Assembly (NCBI GenBank): GCA_965151315.1
Contig: CBCTZG010000011.1
Coordinates: 1-48,165 of the forward strand
DNA: 48,165 nucleotides
Reading direction: 5' to 3'
Origin: Avimonoglobus sp965151315
Lineage (GTDB): Bacteria > Bacillota > Clostridia > UBA1381
In this document: piece by piece, positions 22,201-28,537 of the stretch
How positions within the stretch are numbered: the stretch's first letter is position 1
Layout of the letters: every line of letters begins with the position of its first letter
The notes under the pieces: generated by a model
The model's database searches: none
What the model was told of the DNA's origin: nothing
What the model saw: the letters and a program-made list of their open reading frames with translations, nothing else
Made by a program: the position numbers and the translations under genes

Positions 22201-22291
22201 GGATTATGCGAATGTGTTGATATGGGAGAGCGCAGAAGCTATGACCCCGATTTTTGAGCCGTTGGCATTTAGAATGCAGACAAACGAATAG
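16295..22291 (+). CDS. giant secreted multi-domain protein with LamG modules
   Basis: A 1998-aa exported protein. ATG 16295 is chosen because GGAGG lies upstream and a signal peptide (1-36, ending LALAEEP) follows. The open frame runs back into the permease gene but cannot be its start. Residues about 40-380 are a beta-propeller-like region. A single EF-hand-like calcium loop (DSNSDGLISDDE) lies near 392-403. Two LamG/concanavalin A-like modules lie near 515-758 and 852-1100. Four 190-aa modules of the type seen in the genes at 3848 and 6409 start near 1108 (FKDDFEDG), 1297, 1492 and 1698. The C-terminal 110 residues are the domain shared with those two proteins. No SLH domain or sorting signal is present, so it is probably secreted or held by binding. 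Lectin-type capture of a polysaccharide is inferred. An unrecognised hydrolase or lyase in the N-terminal part cannot be excluded. Confidence 0.75.
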   Translation: MKKNFISRLISAIIAAAVAFGSMPTMLALAEEPEINESRNAEAIALLEENTGRTLADIAKENGWLRYDWTLSYALENNHLQGMTVDDELKYMYLSTGDYIVKLDISTGCVVGSITNFGKSAGMTESMGAHLGCLDYYDGWVYCGMIAANPSAKLFVLSVDASKIDRIGIDAMELTEGVNAILLKDHIDDYRAQVTDKFTNWSGIGHFTMTEEEGHRFGCGGVDAITFGTYPGDESGKMYIIAGYSTFKSVNNLRQDNTYTVLRFYPLDEVWDSDSHQPKGEQNIRYTQDRIKSAEYGENEALAAEKTLFLYTGNIDWGSQNLEFEEDSKDIVAYCYGPTDFWVDDSQPPRVMFVIDGSIEPTEKVLELGQNNTLTNETDKAYVKAIADAYSVDSNSDGLISDDERLKGAVGTLKCHCGNRESHSADVVGDATWGDTGVKKAEYPICGTFLYSRGDEGVAYLGKGSDGAGYFYSRGDWRGSTIAGASGSEVNLWKRTIEENGKYTYTLVEPDFSTAKPILHYSMDSSDMQTIDGTKYMKNTLDADGKHSAIVEGAAIGTGADGSNGGALSFNAWNYPDCVDQMYLSDETIRYIDTKIHNQAYSYSFWAKMATNENTDGNFNPFIGFYREDGTYAGVFEQRWRGEVEYVVNGIGEATIGKPGKAGVSVGSKDDGWHFYTVTERNGVGTVYCDGSKRGTYNVQNDHLYGKNISDFIIGGGDSKIWYDKNNRGRLIGSVDELTIYSGILTADEVQAEYAKLNCDGTKAGAATVDMKPVTDNKLRANYDLTADKDKDLTVEVGQAVSQIAGLEKDTDFTAAGNSVTFKERWLAEQNCGIKNLELGGKSLELTITDYNIPVINYSFSKGHVIGNAVKDAGVYGVDAITTANSFDYNRKGAENGALLFDGYNYKKPDYVKLSDENAAWLNSILKNGYTMNFWANAAAENGSVMSMAGLYAADARPLGVVESYELSSNSADNSSDGKMVIQADTATGASNKTDAANSTAAVAADKMNINEWHMYTVSYDKILNTIKLYIDGVKQASSVVNDDIIGNIAQLFIGHQYKRYYNASGTRDWFVRGGFKGAIDGISIYNSAIGDDAVASLYSSDEVIDGRIVFKDDFEDGLSASYVKESDCAVPTLVTDGNNSSLRLNLAQGGGTMIRRKLNETLNADVVSLRYRVKPAANASTMLWLMGGENSDKLRLPMFVADGRIAITDDYGLDTTIGNWDKDSSEVWYDVSAKLNLNAGIVDVAVMKDGAVIAQRKRISTKISKVGYLRLQMYTGSGDSYFDDIVIASVADDYDGFIINDNFEDGAIDYSLFSSNDGKIEIGNDGENKVMNVEKNANVWSVATQKDFGKTYTDGTIHLSYKIKPAAGVTGAVSLEDGGNAKIRLPEFSKGGIIKITNDYYNNLHKTVRVIGNWEAGKWYEVNAAVNLDAGTYDISVNEIGANSSQAASIYGDYLNLKEIKLIKIQVSENPAAVLGFDDVTVQHEKTSSDERIAFKDDFELRENPTGFEFWDDWDYTARWQHGTAVKEVDGSNAAALCKVSDEWHNFMYKSFAESYTGGVVTLSYSVKPNANNDTLLWLGADPNGWEDKCLYLPKFERASNVNGYKTCIKIDGPSVGVIDLGTWSETWYDVEAQINLDAGVLNISVKNRETSEIFEKSGIRTTLNEVKALRMHVWGTDNNYSYYDNIVVKCKTGPALPYAHDFEDGTTGIMAVTGGTGADAVVDNPDGEGKVFKLADGGATTLTYNFGDFSKGKLQIEADIKTGGANCSTILGLKHPNYEYDTQMVLFGNNTDHPGIWVNWAENKYTDTRKENEWYHVRIIMDADNGTMDAWVTDSAGTTYSITGFKNTKPKNFSAMYFSIWPSSGEQSLIDNIKFTVPSEGFELTDRSLSDNGVRIETLDALKLAANPAVNIGYNNTTAQDKSVWVVVNSYKGNQLIACMPQIITIGADETEGTKRIDISDMSFAEADYANVLIWESAEAMTPIFEPLAFRMQTNE

Positions 22292-22327
22292 TACTTAACA
22301 ATTAAAAGGATAGTGTATGGGCTTTGT

Positions 22328-22356
22328 GAGGGTATATTGCTATGCGATATACCCTC
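22328..22356 (+). promoter_or_regulatory. 13-bp intergenic stem-loop without U-tract
   Basis: GAGGGTATATTGC (22328-22340) is complementary to 22344-22356, with one G:U pair and a 3-nt loop. No T run follows. It lies between the giant secreted protein and the first intracellular enzyme of the cluster. It could be a processing or stability element that separates expression of surface and cytoplasmic genes. Confidence 0.55.
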
Positions 22357-22411
22357 TCGCCTATTATGAATGTTATTTATGATAGAAATTACAGGAGTTG
22401 AAAAATAAATT

Positions 22412-24142
22412 ATGGAGATAAAAGTATCCGGCAATGCGCCCGGCGACATATTTCAGATCGGATTACACAGCGATGAAAACGGCATTTTGATCTATGATGT
22501 GAATTTTCATCCGCAAACATCCGTTGCGCCGTCCAAAATTACAGCAGAGTTTCATTTGGGCTGTATAAATGCGTTTTCCCTCTGGAATTACGGGTGCGGC
22601 ACAGTACGCAATATACTACAGGATTGGAGACCGGAACATCAGGTTTCAGCATCAAGGCTTGCCAGCGGAATTCCCATTCAGTCGATTATCTCGCAAAGCG
22701 GGGAGAATGTTTTTACCATATCGGTGACGGACGCCAAAACTCCTGTTGAGATTAGCACCGCTACAGAAGAATTTGGAAAGGGCTTTCTGTGCCGAATTGC
22801 CTTTTTTACAATACCTGTCGGAAAAATTACGGAATACAAAACGCAACTTATAATAGATAAACGTAAAATTCCGTTTTATAAGGCGATTGCAGAGGCGGCG
22901 GAGCGGATGCGCGCCGGTGAGCCGTATGTTCCTGCCGCTGCGCGGCAGCCTATGTATTCCACATGGTATAATTTTCATCAGGAGCTGAATGAAGAAGAGC
23001 TGCTTGCGGAATGTGAAAGAGCTTATGGGCTTGGCATGCGGAGCGTTATTATAGACGATGGTTGGCAAACCGAGAATAATGGCGGCGGATATGCGTACTG
23101 CGGGGACTGGCGGTTATGCAAAAGGAAAATAAAGGATATGCGCGTGTTTGTCGAGCGTATTCACAGTATCGGAATGAAGGTTTTGCTGTGGTATTCTGTT
23201 CCGTATGTCGGAAAATGTTCCGAAGCGTGGGAAAAGTTTCGAGGAAAATATTTGGACAACGAAAAAAATGATTGGAATTGCCTTGATCCCAGATTTCCGG
23301 AGGTGCGGGAATATCTCGCGGGCATATATGAAAAGGCGGCGCTTGAATGGGGGCTTGACGGCTTTAAGCTTGACTTTATTGATGCCTTTAAATTGACAGT
23401 GTATTCGGACAAGACAGGGGTAGGTAGAGATTTTGAATCGTTGGAGGATGCAATAGAGTGTCTGCTCAGCGATATTTATACAAGGCTGAGGAGTATTAAT
23501 CCCGACATTCTGATTGAATTTCGTTATGGATATATCGGACCTGTGGTAACGAAATACGGGAATATGATTCGTGTGGGAGATTGTGTGTTGGATGCGTTCA
23601 TCAATCGCACGGGGGTTTTGGATTTGCGAATGACTTCCGGTCGGGCGGCGGTTCATTCGGATATGATAACGTGGAATAACAGCGATACAGACGAAAGTGT
23701 GGCGAAGCAGTTGATTGCGGTGTTGTTCGGCGTGCCGCAAATTTCGGTAAGGCTGCATGAAATTACGGCAGAGCATTATAATGTACTAAAATTTTGGTTG
23801 AATTTTTGGACGGAGCACAAAGAAATCTTACTTGACGGCAAATTAAAGATATACAATCCGGAAGCAAATTATTCTATGGCAAGAGCTGATTTAAAGGAGC
23901 AGTCTGTATGCGTTTGTTACAGCAGAAACATTGTGGAATATTACGGTGACGAACTTATCGTCGTGAACGGAACAGGTGAGAATTTTATAGCAGTGAGCAC
24001 AAATGAAACTATACGATATAATGTTTTAGACTGTAAGGGAACGCAATTGGAAGCCGATGTAAAGCTTATTGAAGGTGTTGCCTTGTTCCATGTGCCGCAG
24101 TCAGGTGTATTGCAAATAAAAAAAGAAGCAGAAAGTATATGA
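22412..24142 (+). CDS. GH36-type alpha-galactosidase / alpha-N-acetylgalactosaminidase (compact)
   Basis: A 576-aa cytoplasmic enzyme without a signal peptide. It releases terminal alpha-linked galactose or GalNAc. A short N-terminal beta domain (about 1-180) is followed by a TIM barrel. Barrel motifs are MYSTWYNFHQ (about 186), VIIDDGWQ (about 211-218) and WNCLDPRFPEVREYL. DGFKLDFIDAF (about 315-325) holds the likely nucleophile Asp, and IRVGDC (about 387-392) the likely acid/base Asp. It is shorter than classical GH36 (about 700-750 aa). AGGAG at 22393-22397 is 14 bases from the ATG, which is long. It is followed by a GH20 enzyme 71 bases on, consistent with stepwise intracellular breakdown of an imported oligosaccharide. 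Galactose versus GalNAc specificity cannot be decided by eye. Confidence 0.8.
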   Translation: MEIKVSGNAPGDIFQIGLHSDENGILIYDVNFHPQTSVAPSKITAEFHLGCINAFSLWNYGCGTVRNILQDWRPEHQVSASRLASGIPIQSIISQSGENVFTISVTDAKTPVEISTATEEFGKGFLCRIAFFTIPVGKITEYKTQLIIDKRKIPFYKAIAEAAERMRAGEPYVPAAARQPMYSTWYNFHQELNEEELLAECERAYGLGMRSVIIDDGWQTENNGGGYAYCGDWRLCKRKIKDMRVFVERIHSIGMKVLLWYSVPYVGKCSEAWEKFRGKYLDNEKNDWNCLDPRFPEVREYLAGIYEKAALEWGLDGFKLDFIDAFKLTVYSDKTGVGRDFESLEDAIECLLSDIYTRLRSINPDILIEFRYGYIGPVVTKYGNMIRVGDCVLDAFINRTGVLDLRMTSGRAAVHSDMITWNNSDTDESVAKQLIAVLFGVPQISVRLHEITAEHYNVLKFWLNFWTEHKEILLDGKLKIYNPEANYSMARADLKEQSVCVCYSRNIVEYYGDELIVVNGTGENFIAVSTNETIRYNVLDCKGTQLEADVKLIEGVALFHVPQSGVLQIKKEAESI

Positions 24143-24213
24143 GAAAATTTGTTGCCGCTGCATGGAATAAAGCGGAAAAACAGAGATGATAAACTTTAAG
24201 AAGGGAGTATAGC

Positions 24214-25656
24214 ATGTTAAATCTTATTCCAACGCCAAAAAAATCTACTATAACCAATAATCTGTACCATAAAATTAAGGCGTGTATTTACAGCGAAAAT
24301 AATGAATGGAAAACATATGTAAAAACATTTTGCGGTATGTTTGAAACAATTTTTTCTGTTCAGCTTTTCTATGCAAAAGGTTCAATAGAACTTTATGAAG
24401 ATAGGTCGCTTCAAAAGGGATGTTACAGAATAATCAGCGATGAGTGCGTTAGGCTTTATGCGTCTGATTGCGAGGGCGTATTATATGCGCTTTCCTCCTT
24501 GATGCAGCTTGTTTCAGTCAATAACGATGTGATTATGGTACAAAGCTTTTCCATTGAGGACTGCCCTGATAAGGAATATAGAGCTTTTATGATAGACTTG
24601 AGCAGAAATTGGCATCCTTTTGACAAACTGCTTAAATTTGTAGATATATGTTTCCTTTATAAAATTAAATATCTGCATTTACATTTTGTTGATACAGGAG
24701 TCTATTCGCTTCCGTCAAGGGCGTTCCCCAAACTTCCGTCACCAAGCAAGCACTATACCTTTGAGCAAATTGAATATCTAAATAAATATGCTAAAAATAA
24801 AGGTATTGTTTTAATTCCGGAGTATGAATGTCCTGGCCATTCGCCCCGTCTGATAAAACAATATCCGGAGATTTTTGATGACGCTTTAGAGCAGGATATA
24901 CAAGGAGAATGCTGTAATGAAATGGGCGATATAAGTCCGGATAAAACAATTATCTGCGCAGGCAGCGAAAAAGCGTGGGAGACTACGAAACTGATACTTA
25001 AGGAAATTTGTGATATGTTCCCGGACAGCCCGTATATAAACATCGGAGGAGATGAAGCGGATATTAAATATTGGAAGCACTGCTCGGTATGCTGTGAATA
25101 TATGCATAAAAATAATTTGGCAGATGAATATGAACTTTACAGCGAATACATTGGCAGAGTAACGTCTTATATCATTCATCTCGGCAAAATTCCTATTGTT
25201 TGGGAGGGATTTCCGCAAAAAGGGAGCGAAAGGGTTCCGAAAGAAACGATTGTAATAGCGTGGGAATCGCTGTATAACACGGCGGATAGTTTGCTGGAGA
25301 CAGGATTTAAAATCATAAACGCTTCTTGGCAGCCATTGTATATCGTTCCTAATATAAAAATCCGCTGGGGTACGTCGGATATTTTAAAATGGAATGTGTA
25401 TAACTGGCAAAATTGGTGGGAAAAATCGTATGCGTATTTGAACCCTATTACCGTTTCGCCAACCGAACAAGTTTTGGGCGGTATGCTTTGCGCTTGGGAA
25501 CAGACATACGATCAGGAAATACAGCTTATTTTGGAAAATCTCTCAGCAATGTCTGAAAGAGTCTGGAATGTAAAACGCGTATGTTCGGAAAGTGATTTTA
25601 TAGATAAGCAAAGAAGCTTATTGCGTATTGCAGCACTCGCAATCAGTGATAAATAA
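24214..25656 (+). CDS. GH20 beta-N-acetylhexosaminidase
   Basis: A 480-aa cytoplasmic enzyme, no signal peptide. The first 115 or so residues form the alpha/beta GH20b-like domain. A TIM barrel then starts near EYRAFMIDLSRNWHP. The catalytic Asp-Glu pair is in NIGGDEAD (about 278-285), the GH20 signature, where Asp orients the substrate acetamido group and Glu is the acid. WEGFPQ, VIAWES and GGMLCAWEQ supply the Trp-rich pocket. It removes terminal beta-GlcNAc or beta-GalNAc. Together with the preceding GH36 it implies that the imported glycan carries both alpha-Gal/GalNAc and beta-HexNAc, as in host glycans, although the true substrate is not shown. ATG 24214 follows GAAGGGAG. Confidence 0.9.
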   Translation: MLNLIPTPKKSTITNNLYHKIKACIYSENNEWKTYVKTFCGMFETIFSVQLFYAKGSIELYEDRSLQKGCYRIISDECVRLYASDCEGVLYALSSLMQLVSVNNDVIMVQSFSIEDCPDKEYRAFMIDLSRNWHPFDKLLKFVDICFLYKIKYLHLHFVDTGVYSLPSRAFPKLPSPSKHYTFEQIEYLNKYAKNKGIVLIPEYECPGHSPRLIKQYPEIFDDALEQDIQGECCNEMGDISPDKTIICAGSEKAWETTKLILKEICDMFPDSPYINIGGDEADIKYWKHCSVCCEYMHKNNLADEYELYSEYIGRVTSYIIHLGKIPIVWEGFPQKGSERVPKETIVIAWESLYNTADSLLETGFKIINASWQPLYIVPNIKIRWGTSDILKWNVYNWQNWWEKSYAYLNPITVSPTEQVLGGMLCAWEQTYDQEIQLILENLSAMSERVWNVKRVCSESDFIDKQRSLLRIAALAISDK

Positions 25657-25768
25657 CTGGTCTGCTATTGATTAAATGAATAACATTTTGAAACTCTTCC
25701 TCGGTAACATTCAAAAAAATTTGTTCCTTAGGGATAGAAAAATCTAAGAATATTATTTGTGTTTTCAT
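25643..25768 (-). CDS. possible 41-aa hypothetical protein
   Basis: A short frame starting at ATG 25768 with AGAGG six bases upstream and ending inside the last codons of the GH20 gene on the other strand. The peptide begins MKTQIIFLDFSIPKEQIFLN and ends NSRPVIYH. Its composition is protein-like, but I recognise no family. It could be a real small protein or a remnant. It lies between two convergent-looking gene groups in an otherwise empty 267-base gap. Confidence 0.25.
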   Translation of the reverse strand: MKTQIIFLDFSIPKEQIFLNVTEEEFQNVIHLINSRPVIYH

Positions 25769-25860
25769 TTAATCCTCTTTGCCGCGGTGAATGCGGAGCT
25801 ACAAAGTAGATAGTTGTTTGCAAGTCACCCTCAAGATTGAGAAAATTACAGAATAATGCC

Positions 25861-25889
25861 TTGACAAAACGGAGAAAATATCATATTAT
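25861..25889 (+). promoter_or_regulatory. sigma-A promoter of the AAA/DUF234 ATPase gene
   Basis: TTGACA (25861-25866), a 17-base spacer and TATTAT (25884-25889). An overlapping TATAAT at 25887-25892 would give a 20-base spacer. It lies about 50 bases upstream of the start codon. Confidence 0.7.
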
Positions 25890-25938
25890 AATAATTGAAA
25901 TTATCATAATATAGATTATCATTATGGGCGGTGATTGG

Positions 25939-27342
25939 ATGCATACATTTATCGGGCGTAAAAGTGAACTGAAAGCGCTTGAAAAGGAATATGAAAGAAA
26001 AAGCAGCTTTGTGGTGATATACGGCAGAAGGCGTGTGGGCAAAACAACGCTTATCAAAGAATTTATCAAGGATAAAAAGGCGTTATACTATCTTGCCGCG
26101 AAAGAAATGGAAAGTGAAAATTTAAAAAGCTTTTCAAAAGCATTAGCCGGATTTACAGGGCAAGGCTATTTTGAAAACATTCGGTTTTCTGATTGGGAAA
26201 GTGCAATCTGTGCATTTTGTGATTATAAGCCAACAGAAAAAAAAGTGCTGATTATTGATGAATTTCAGTATCTTGCAGAAGTGAATCCGGGGTTTGTTTC
26301 TGTTTTTCAGCGGATATGGGATGAGGTGCTTTCAAAAAGCAACACGATGGTGATTATATGCGGTTCCTTGATCAGTATGATGCTCAAAGAGGTGCTGTCG
26401 TATAGCAGTCCGCTTTACGGGCGCAGAACTGCGCAGATTCGATTATCGCCGTTAAAATTTTATGAGATGAAAGAACATTTTTGCGATATGTGTTTTGAGG
26501 AGCTTGTGAAGCTTTACAGCATTGCAGGAGGCGTCCCGAAATATATTGAGCTGCTTGTTAATAGGCATTCGATTGATGAAAATGTAGAAAATGAAGTGTT
26601 TTCCAAGCAAGGCTTTTTATTTGAAGAACCGACATTTCTGCTTGAAAAGGAAGTAAAAGAAACGGTCAGCTATTTTTCCATTATCAAGGTGATTGCCGCC
26701 GGACACCACAAGCTCGGGAACATTGCCGGGGCGCTGGAATTAAAAACAAGCCAGATCACCCCCTATTTGAAAACATTGATGGATTTGGATATTATAGAAA
26801 AGCAGCTTCCCGTAACGGAGAAAAATCCGGAGAAAAGTAAAATGGGGCTTTATTATATTAAAGACCATTTTATTGAGTTCTGGTTTAAGTTTGTTTCTCC
26901 ATATAAAAGTGAATTGGAAATAGAAAATATGGCGCCGGCGCTGAAGCGTTATCATGAAAATTTTGTGGATACGCATGAAAGCTATGTATTTGAAGAAATA
27001 TCCAGAGAAACGATCCGCAATCTTTGCATGAATGGAACAATTCCGTTTGACTTGCAGAAAATCGGACGTTTTTGGAATAACAATACGGAAATTGACGTTT
27101 GTGTTTTATCAGATGACGGGCAGAAGGTGTTGTTGGGTGAATGTAAATTTCATGAACAGCCGATTGATGCGGAGGTGTATTTTGAATTACAGAAAAAGGC
27201 GGAAACGATAGAGGTGTTTAAAGATAAGAATATTGTCTACGCAATTTTTTCCAAGAGCGGTTTTACAGAACGATTGCGGGAGCTGGCAAAAGGGAACCCG
27301 GCTTTGTTTCTGATTGACAATGGAGAACGCCAGGCTTATTAA
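25939..27342 (+). CDS. AAA ATPase with DUF234 nuclease-like C-terminus
   Basis: A 467-aa ATPase of the archaeal-type 'ATPase_2 + DUF234' family. I chose ATG 25939, preceded by GGGCGGTGAT. An upstream ATG (25924) lacks a binding site. FIGRKSEL opens the protein. Walker A is GRRRVGKTTL (about 28-37) and Walker B is VLIIDEFQYL (about 103-112). A winged-helix segment follows near 250-300 (ALELKTSQITPYLKTLMDLDI). The C-terminal DUF234 domain ends with DVCVLSDDGQKVLLGECKF, which resembles a PD-(D/E)xK nuclease core (D...ECK). The family is widespread in Clostridia and Archaea. Its cellular role is poorly defined, and DNA binding or defence-like roles are speculative. It has its own promoter and terminator, so it is a single-gene unit unrelated to the glycan genes. 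Confidence 0.9.
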   Translation: MHTFIGRKSELKALEKEYERKSSFVVIYGRRRVGKTTLIKEFIKDKKALYYLAAKEMESENLKSFSKALAGFTGQGYFENIRFSDWESAICAFCDYKPTEKKVLIIDEFQYLAEVNPGFVSVFQRIWDEVLSKSNTMVIICGSLISMMLKEVLSYSSPLYGRRTAQIRLSPLKFYEMKEHFCDMCFEELVKLYSIAGGVPKYIELLVNRHSIDENVENEVFSKQGFLFEEPTFLLEKEVKETVSYFSIIKVIAAGHHKLGNIAGALELKTSQITPYLKTLMDLDIIEKQLPVTEKNPEKSKMGLYYIKDHFIEFWFKFVSPYKSELEIENMAPALKRYHENFVDTHESYVFEEISRETIRNLCMNGTIPFDLQKIGRFWNNNTEIDVCVLSDDGQKVLLGECKFHEQPIDAEVYFELQKKAETIEVFKDKNIVYAIFSKSGFTERLRELAKGNPALFLIDNGERQAY

Positions 27343-27380
27343 AAATCGTAACCAAACAATTTTGTTTGGTTACGATTTTT
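27341..27380 (+). terminator. perfect bidirectional intrinsic terminator
   Basis: A 17-bp perfect stem (27341-27357 with 27364-27380) and a 6-nt loop AATTTT. A-tract on the left and T-tract on the right allow termination in both directions. It overlaps the stop codon of the ATPase gene. Confidence 0.9.
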
Positions 27381-27571
27381 ATATATGCGATCTTTCTAAT
27401 CCTAACCGTTCAGTGTTTGAAGATACAGAAGGCCGGCAGGGCGATAAGCAGGGACGGGCGCTTCTTACTTTTGTATCGCACTATAAAATAGACGGCACAA
27501 AATTCCCTGCATGGAACAGATGCTTTCTGCTTTAGGTGAAAAAACAAACCAATACGGCTATTTTGGGGGAT

Positions 27572-28396
27572 TTATTTCAAGGGACGATCGCAATATTTTT
27601 TGTATTTGTGCGGCGTCATTCCATAAGTTTTCCTGAATAAGGCGATAAAGTTTGAATAATCTGAAAAACCGCTTTGTTCACATGCTTCGGTTACAGCAGA
27701 TCCTTTATGGAGAAGATTTGCTGCTTGTGAAAGCCGTTTTTGACGTATATATGCTGAGGGAGATAGACCAATATAATTATGAAAATGGCGCTCAAGCGTA
27801 TTAATACTTACATGTGAACGTTCTGCAAGGTCGCTTATTAATAGGGGTTCCATAAAGTTTGTATTGATGTATGATATGGCAAAATCCACATCCTGTGGAT
27901 AATCTTTTTTTAATGTATGTGGTATTTGGGTGTTGTTAATCATATTTAAAAGCTTAAAGAAATTATAATAACTTTCAATTGTTGAATTTGGAGGATTGAT
28001 CAGTTTTTGACAAAGCGCACAAAGGGAAGCGAGTTCTTCGGGTGAAGAGATGAGCAGATTTTTTTCGCCTTTTTTTCTGTTGTAAAAAATAGGAAATAAT
28101 TCCTCATTTCTATCTGCGGAAAATAAAATCCAGAAATGTTTATGAGGTGCATTACTGTGATAAATACAATGATGATGTTCATACGGGCGTGTAATGATAA
28201 TACTTCCAGAGCGTATCGGGTAAATGGTATTTTCAACCATGAATGAAACATCTCCGGAAATGTTTATATATATTTCACAGGTGGCGTGTATATGGTGTTC
28301 AAATTCATTTTCAGAAAGCCCGGCGGCGGTTTCGCTATATTTTATATTAAAATCAAATGGCCCAAGCTTGTCAAAGTATATGATATTTGATTCCAT
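27572..28396 (-). CDS. AraC-family transcriptional regulator
   Basis: A 274-aa regulator. Residues about 15-130 form a cupin sensor domain (HIHATCEIYINISGDVSF, then PYEHHHCIYHS). The C-terminal 100 residues are the double helix-turn-helix: LLISDLAERSHVSINTLERH, then SGFSDYSNFIALFRKTYGMT, with P-H-K-Y at the end as usual. ATG 28396 follows AAAGGAG by nine bases. It is divergently arranged with the GH36 gene at 28538, with 141 bases between, so it very likely activates that gene in response to the sugar released or imported. It might also act on the larger glycan cluster, which cannot be told from sequence. Confidence 0.95.
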   Translation of the reverse strand: MESNIIYFDKLGPFDFNIKYSETAAGLSENEFEHHIHATCEIYINISGDVSFMVENTIYPIRSGSIIITRPYEHHHCIYHSNAPHKHFWILFSADRNEELFPIFYNRKKGEKNLLISSPEELASLCALCQKLINPPNSTIESYYNFFKLLNMINNTQIPHTLKKDYPQDVDFAISYINTNFMEPLLISDLAERSHVSINTLERHFHNYIGLSPSAYIRQKRLSQAANLLHKGSAVTEACEQSGFSDYSNFIALFRKTYGMTPHKYKKYCDRPLK

Positions 28397-28425
28397 CGTT
28401 CTATACTCCTTTCTACATTGTGGTG

Positions 28426-28455
28426 ATTATACAATGTTTTTTGGTGAAAAGTCAA
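28426..28455 (-). promoter_or_regulatory. sigma-A promoter of the AraC gene
   Basis: On the minus strand TTGACT (28455-28450), an 18-base spacer and TATAAT (28431-28426). It lies 30 bases upstream of the regulator start in the shared divergent region. Confidence 0.7.
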
Positions 28456-28537
28456 TAGAACTATGTTGTTTTTTGTGATATAGTTTTAAAAACATTTGGA
28501 AGTAAAGAAAAGATTGATTTTTATAAGGAGGCACTAA

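Noticed and set aside
27383..27571. Degenerate coding-like stretch between the terminator and the AraC gene
   Set aside because: Short protein-like segments in two frames (including LGEKTNQYGYFGG) suggest an old remnant, but I cannot name a family, so it is not annotated as a pseudogene.
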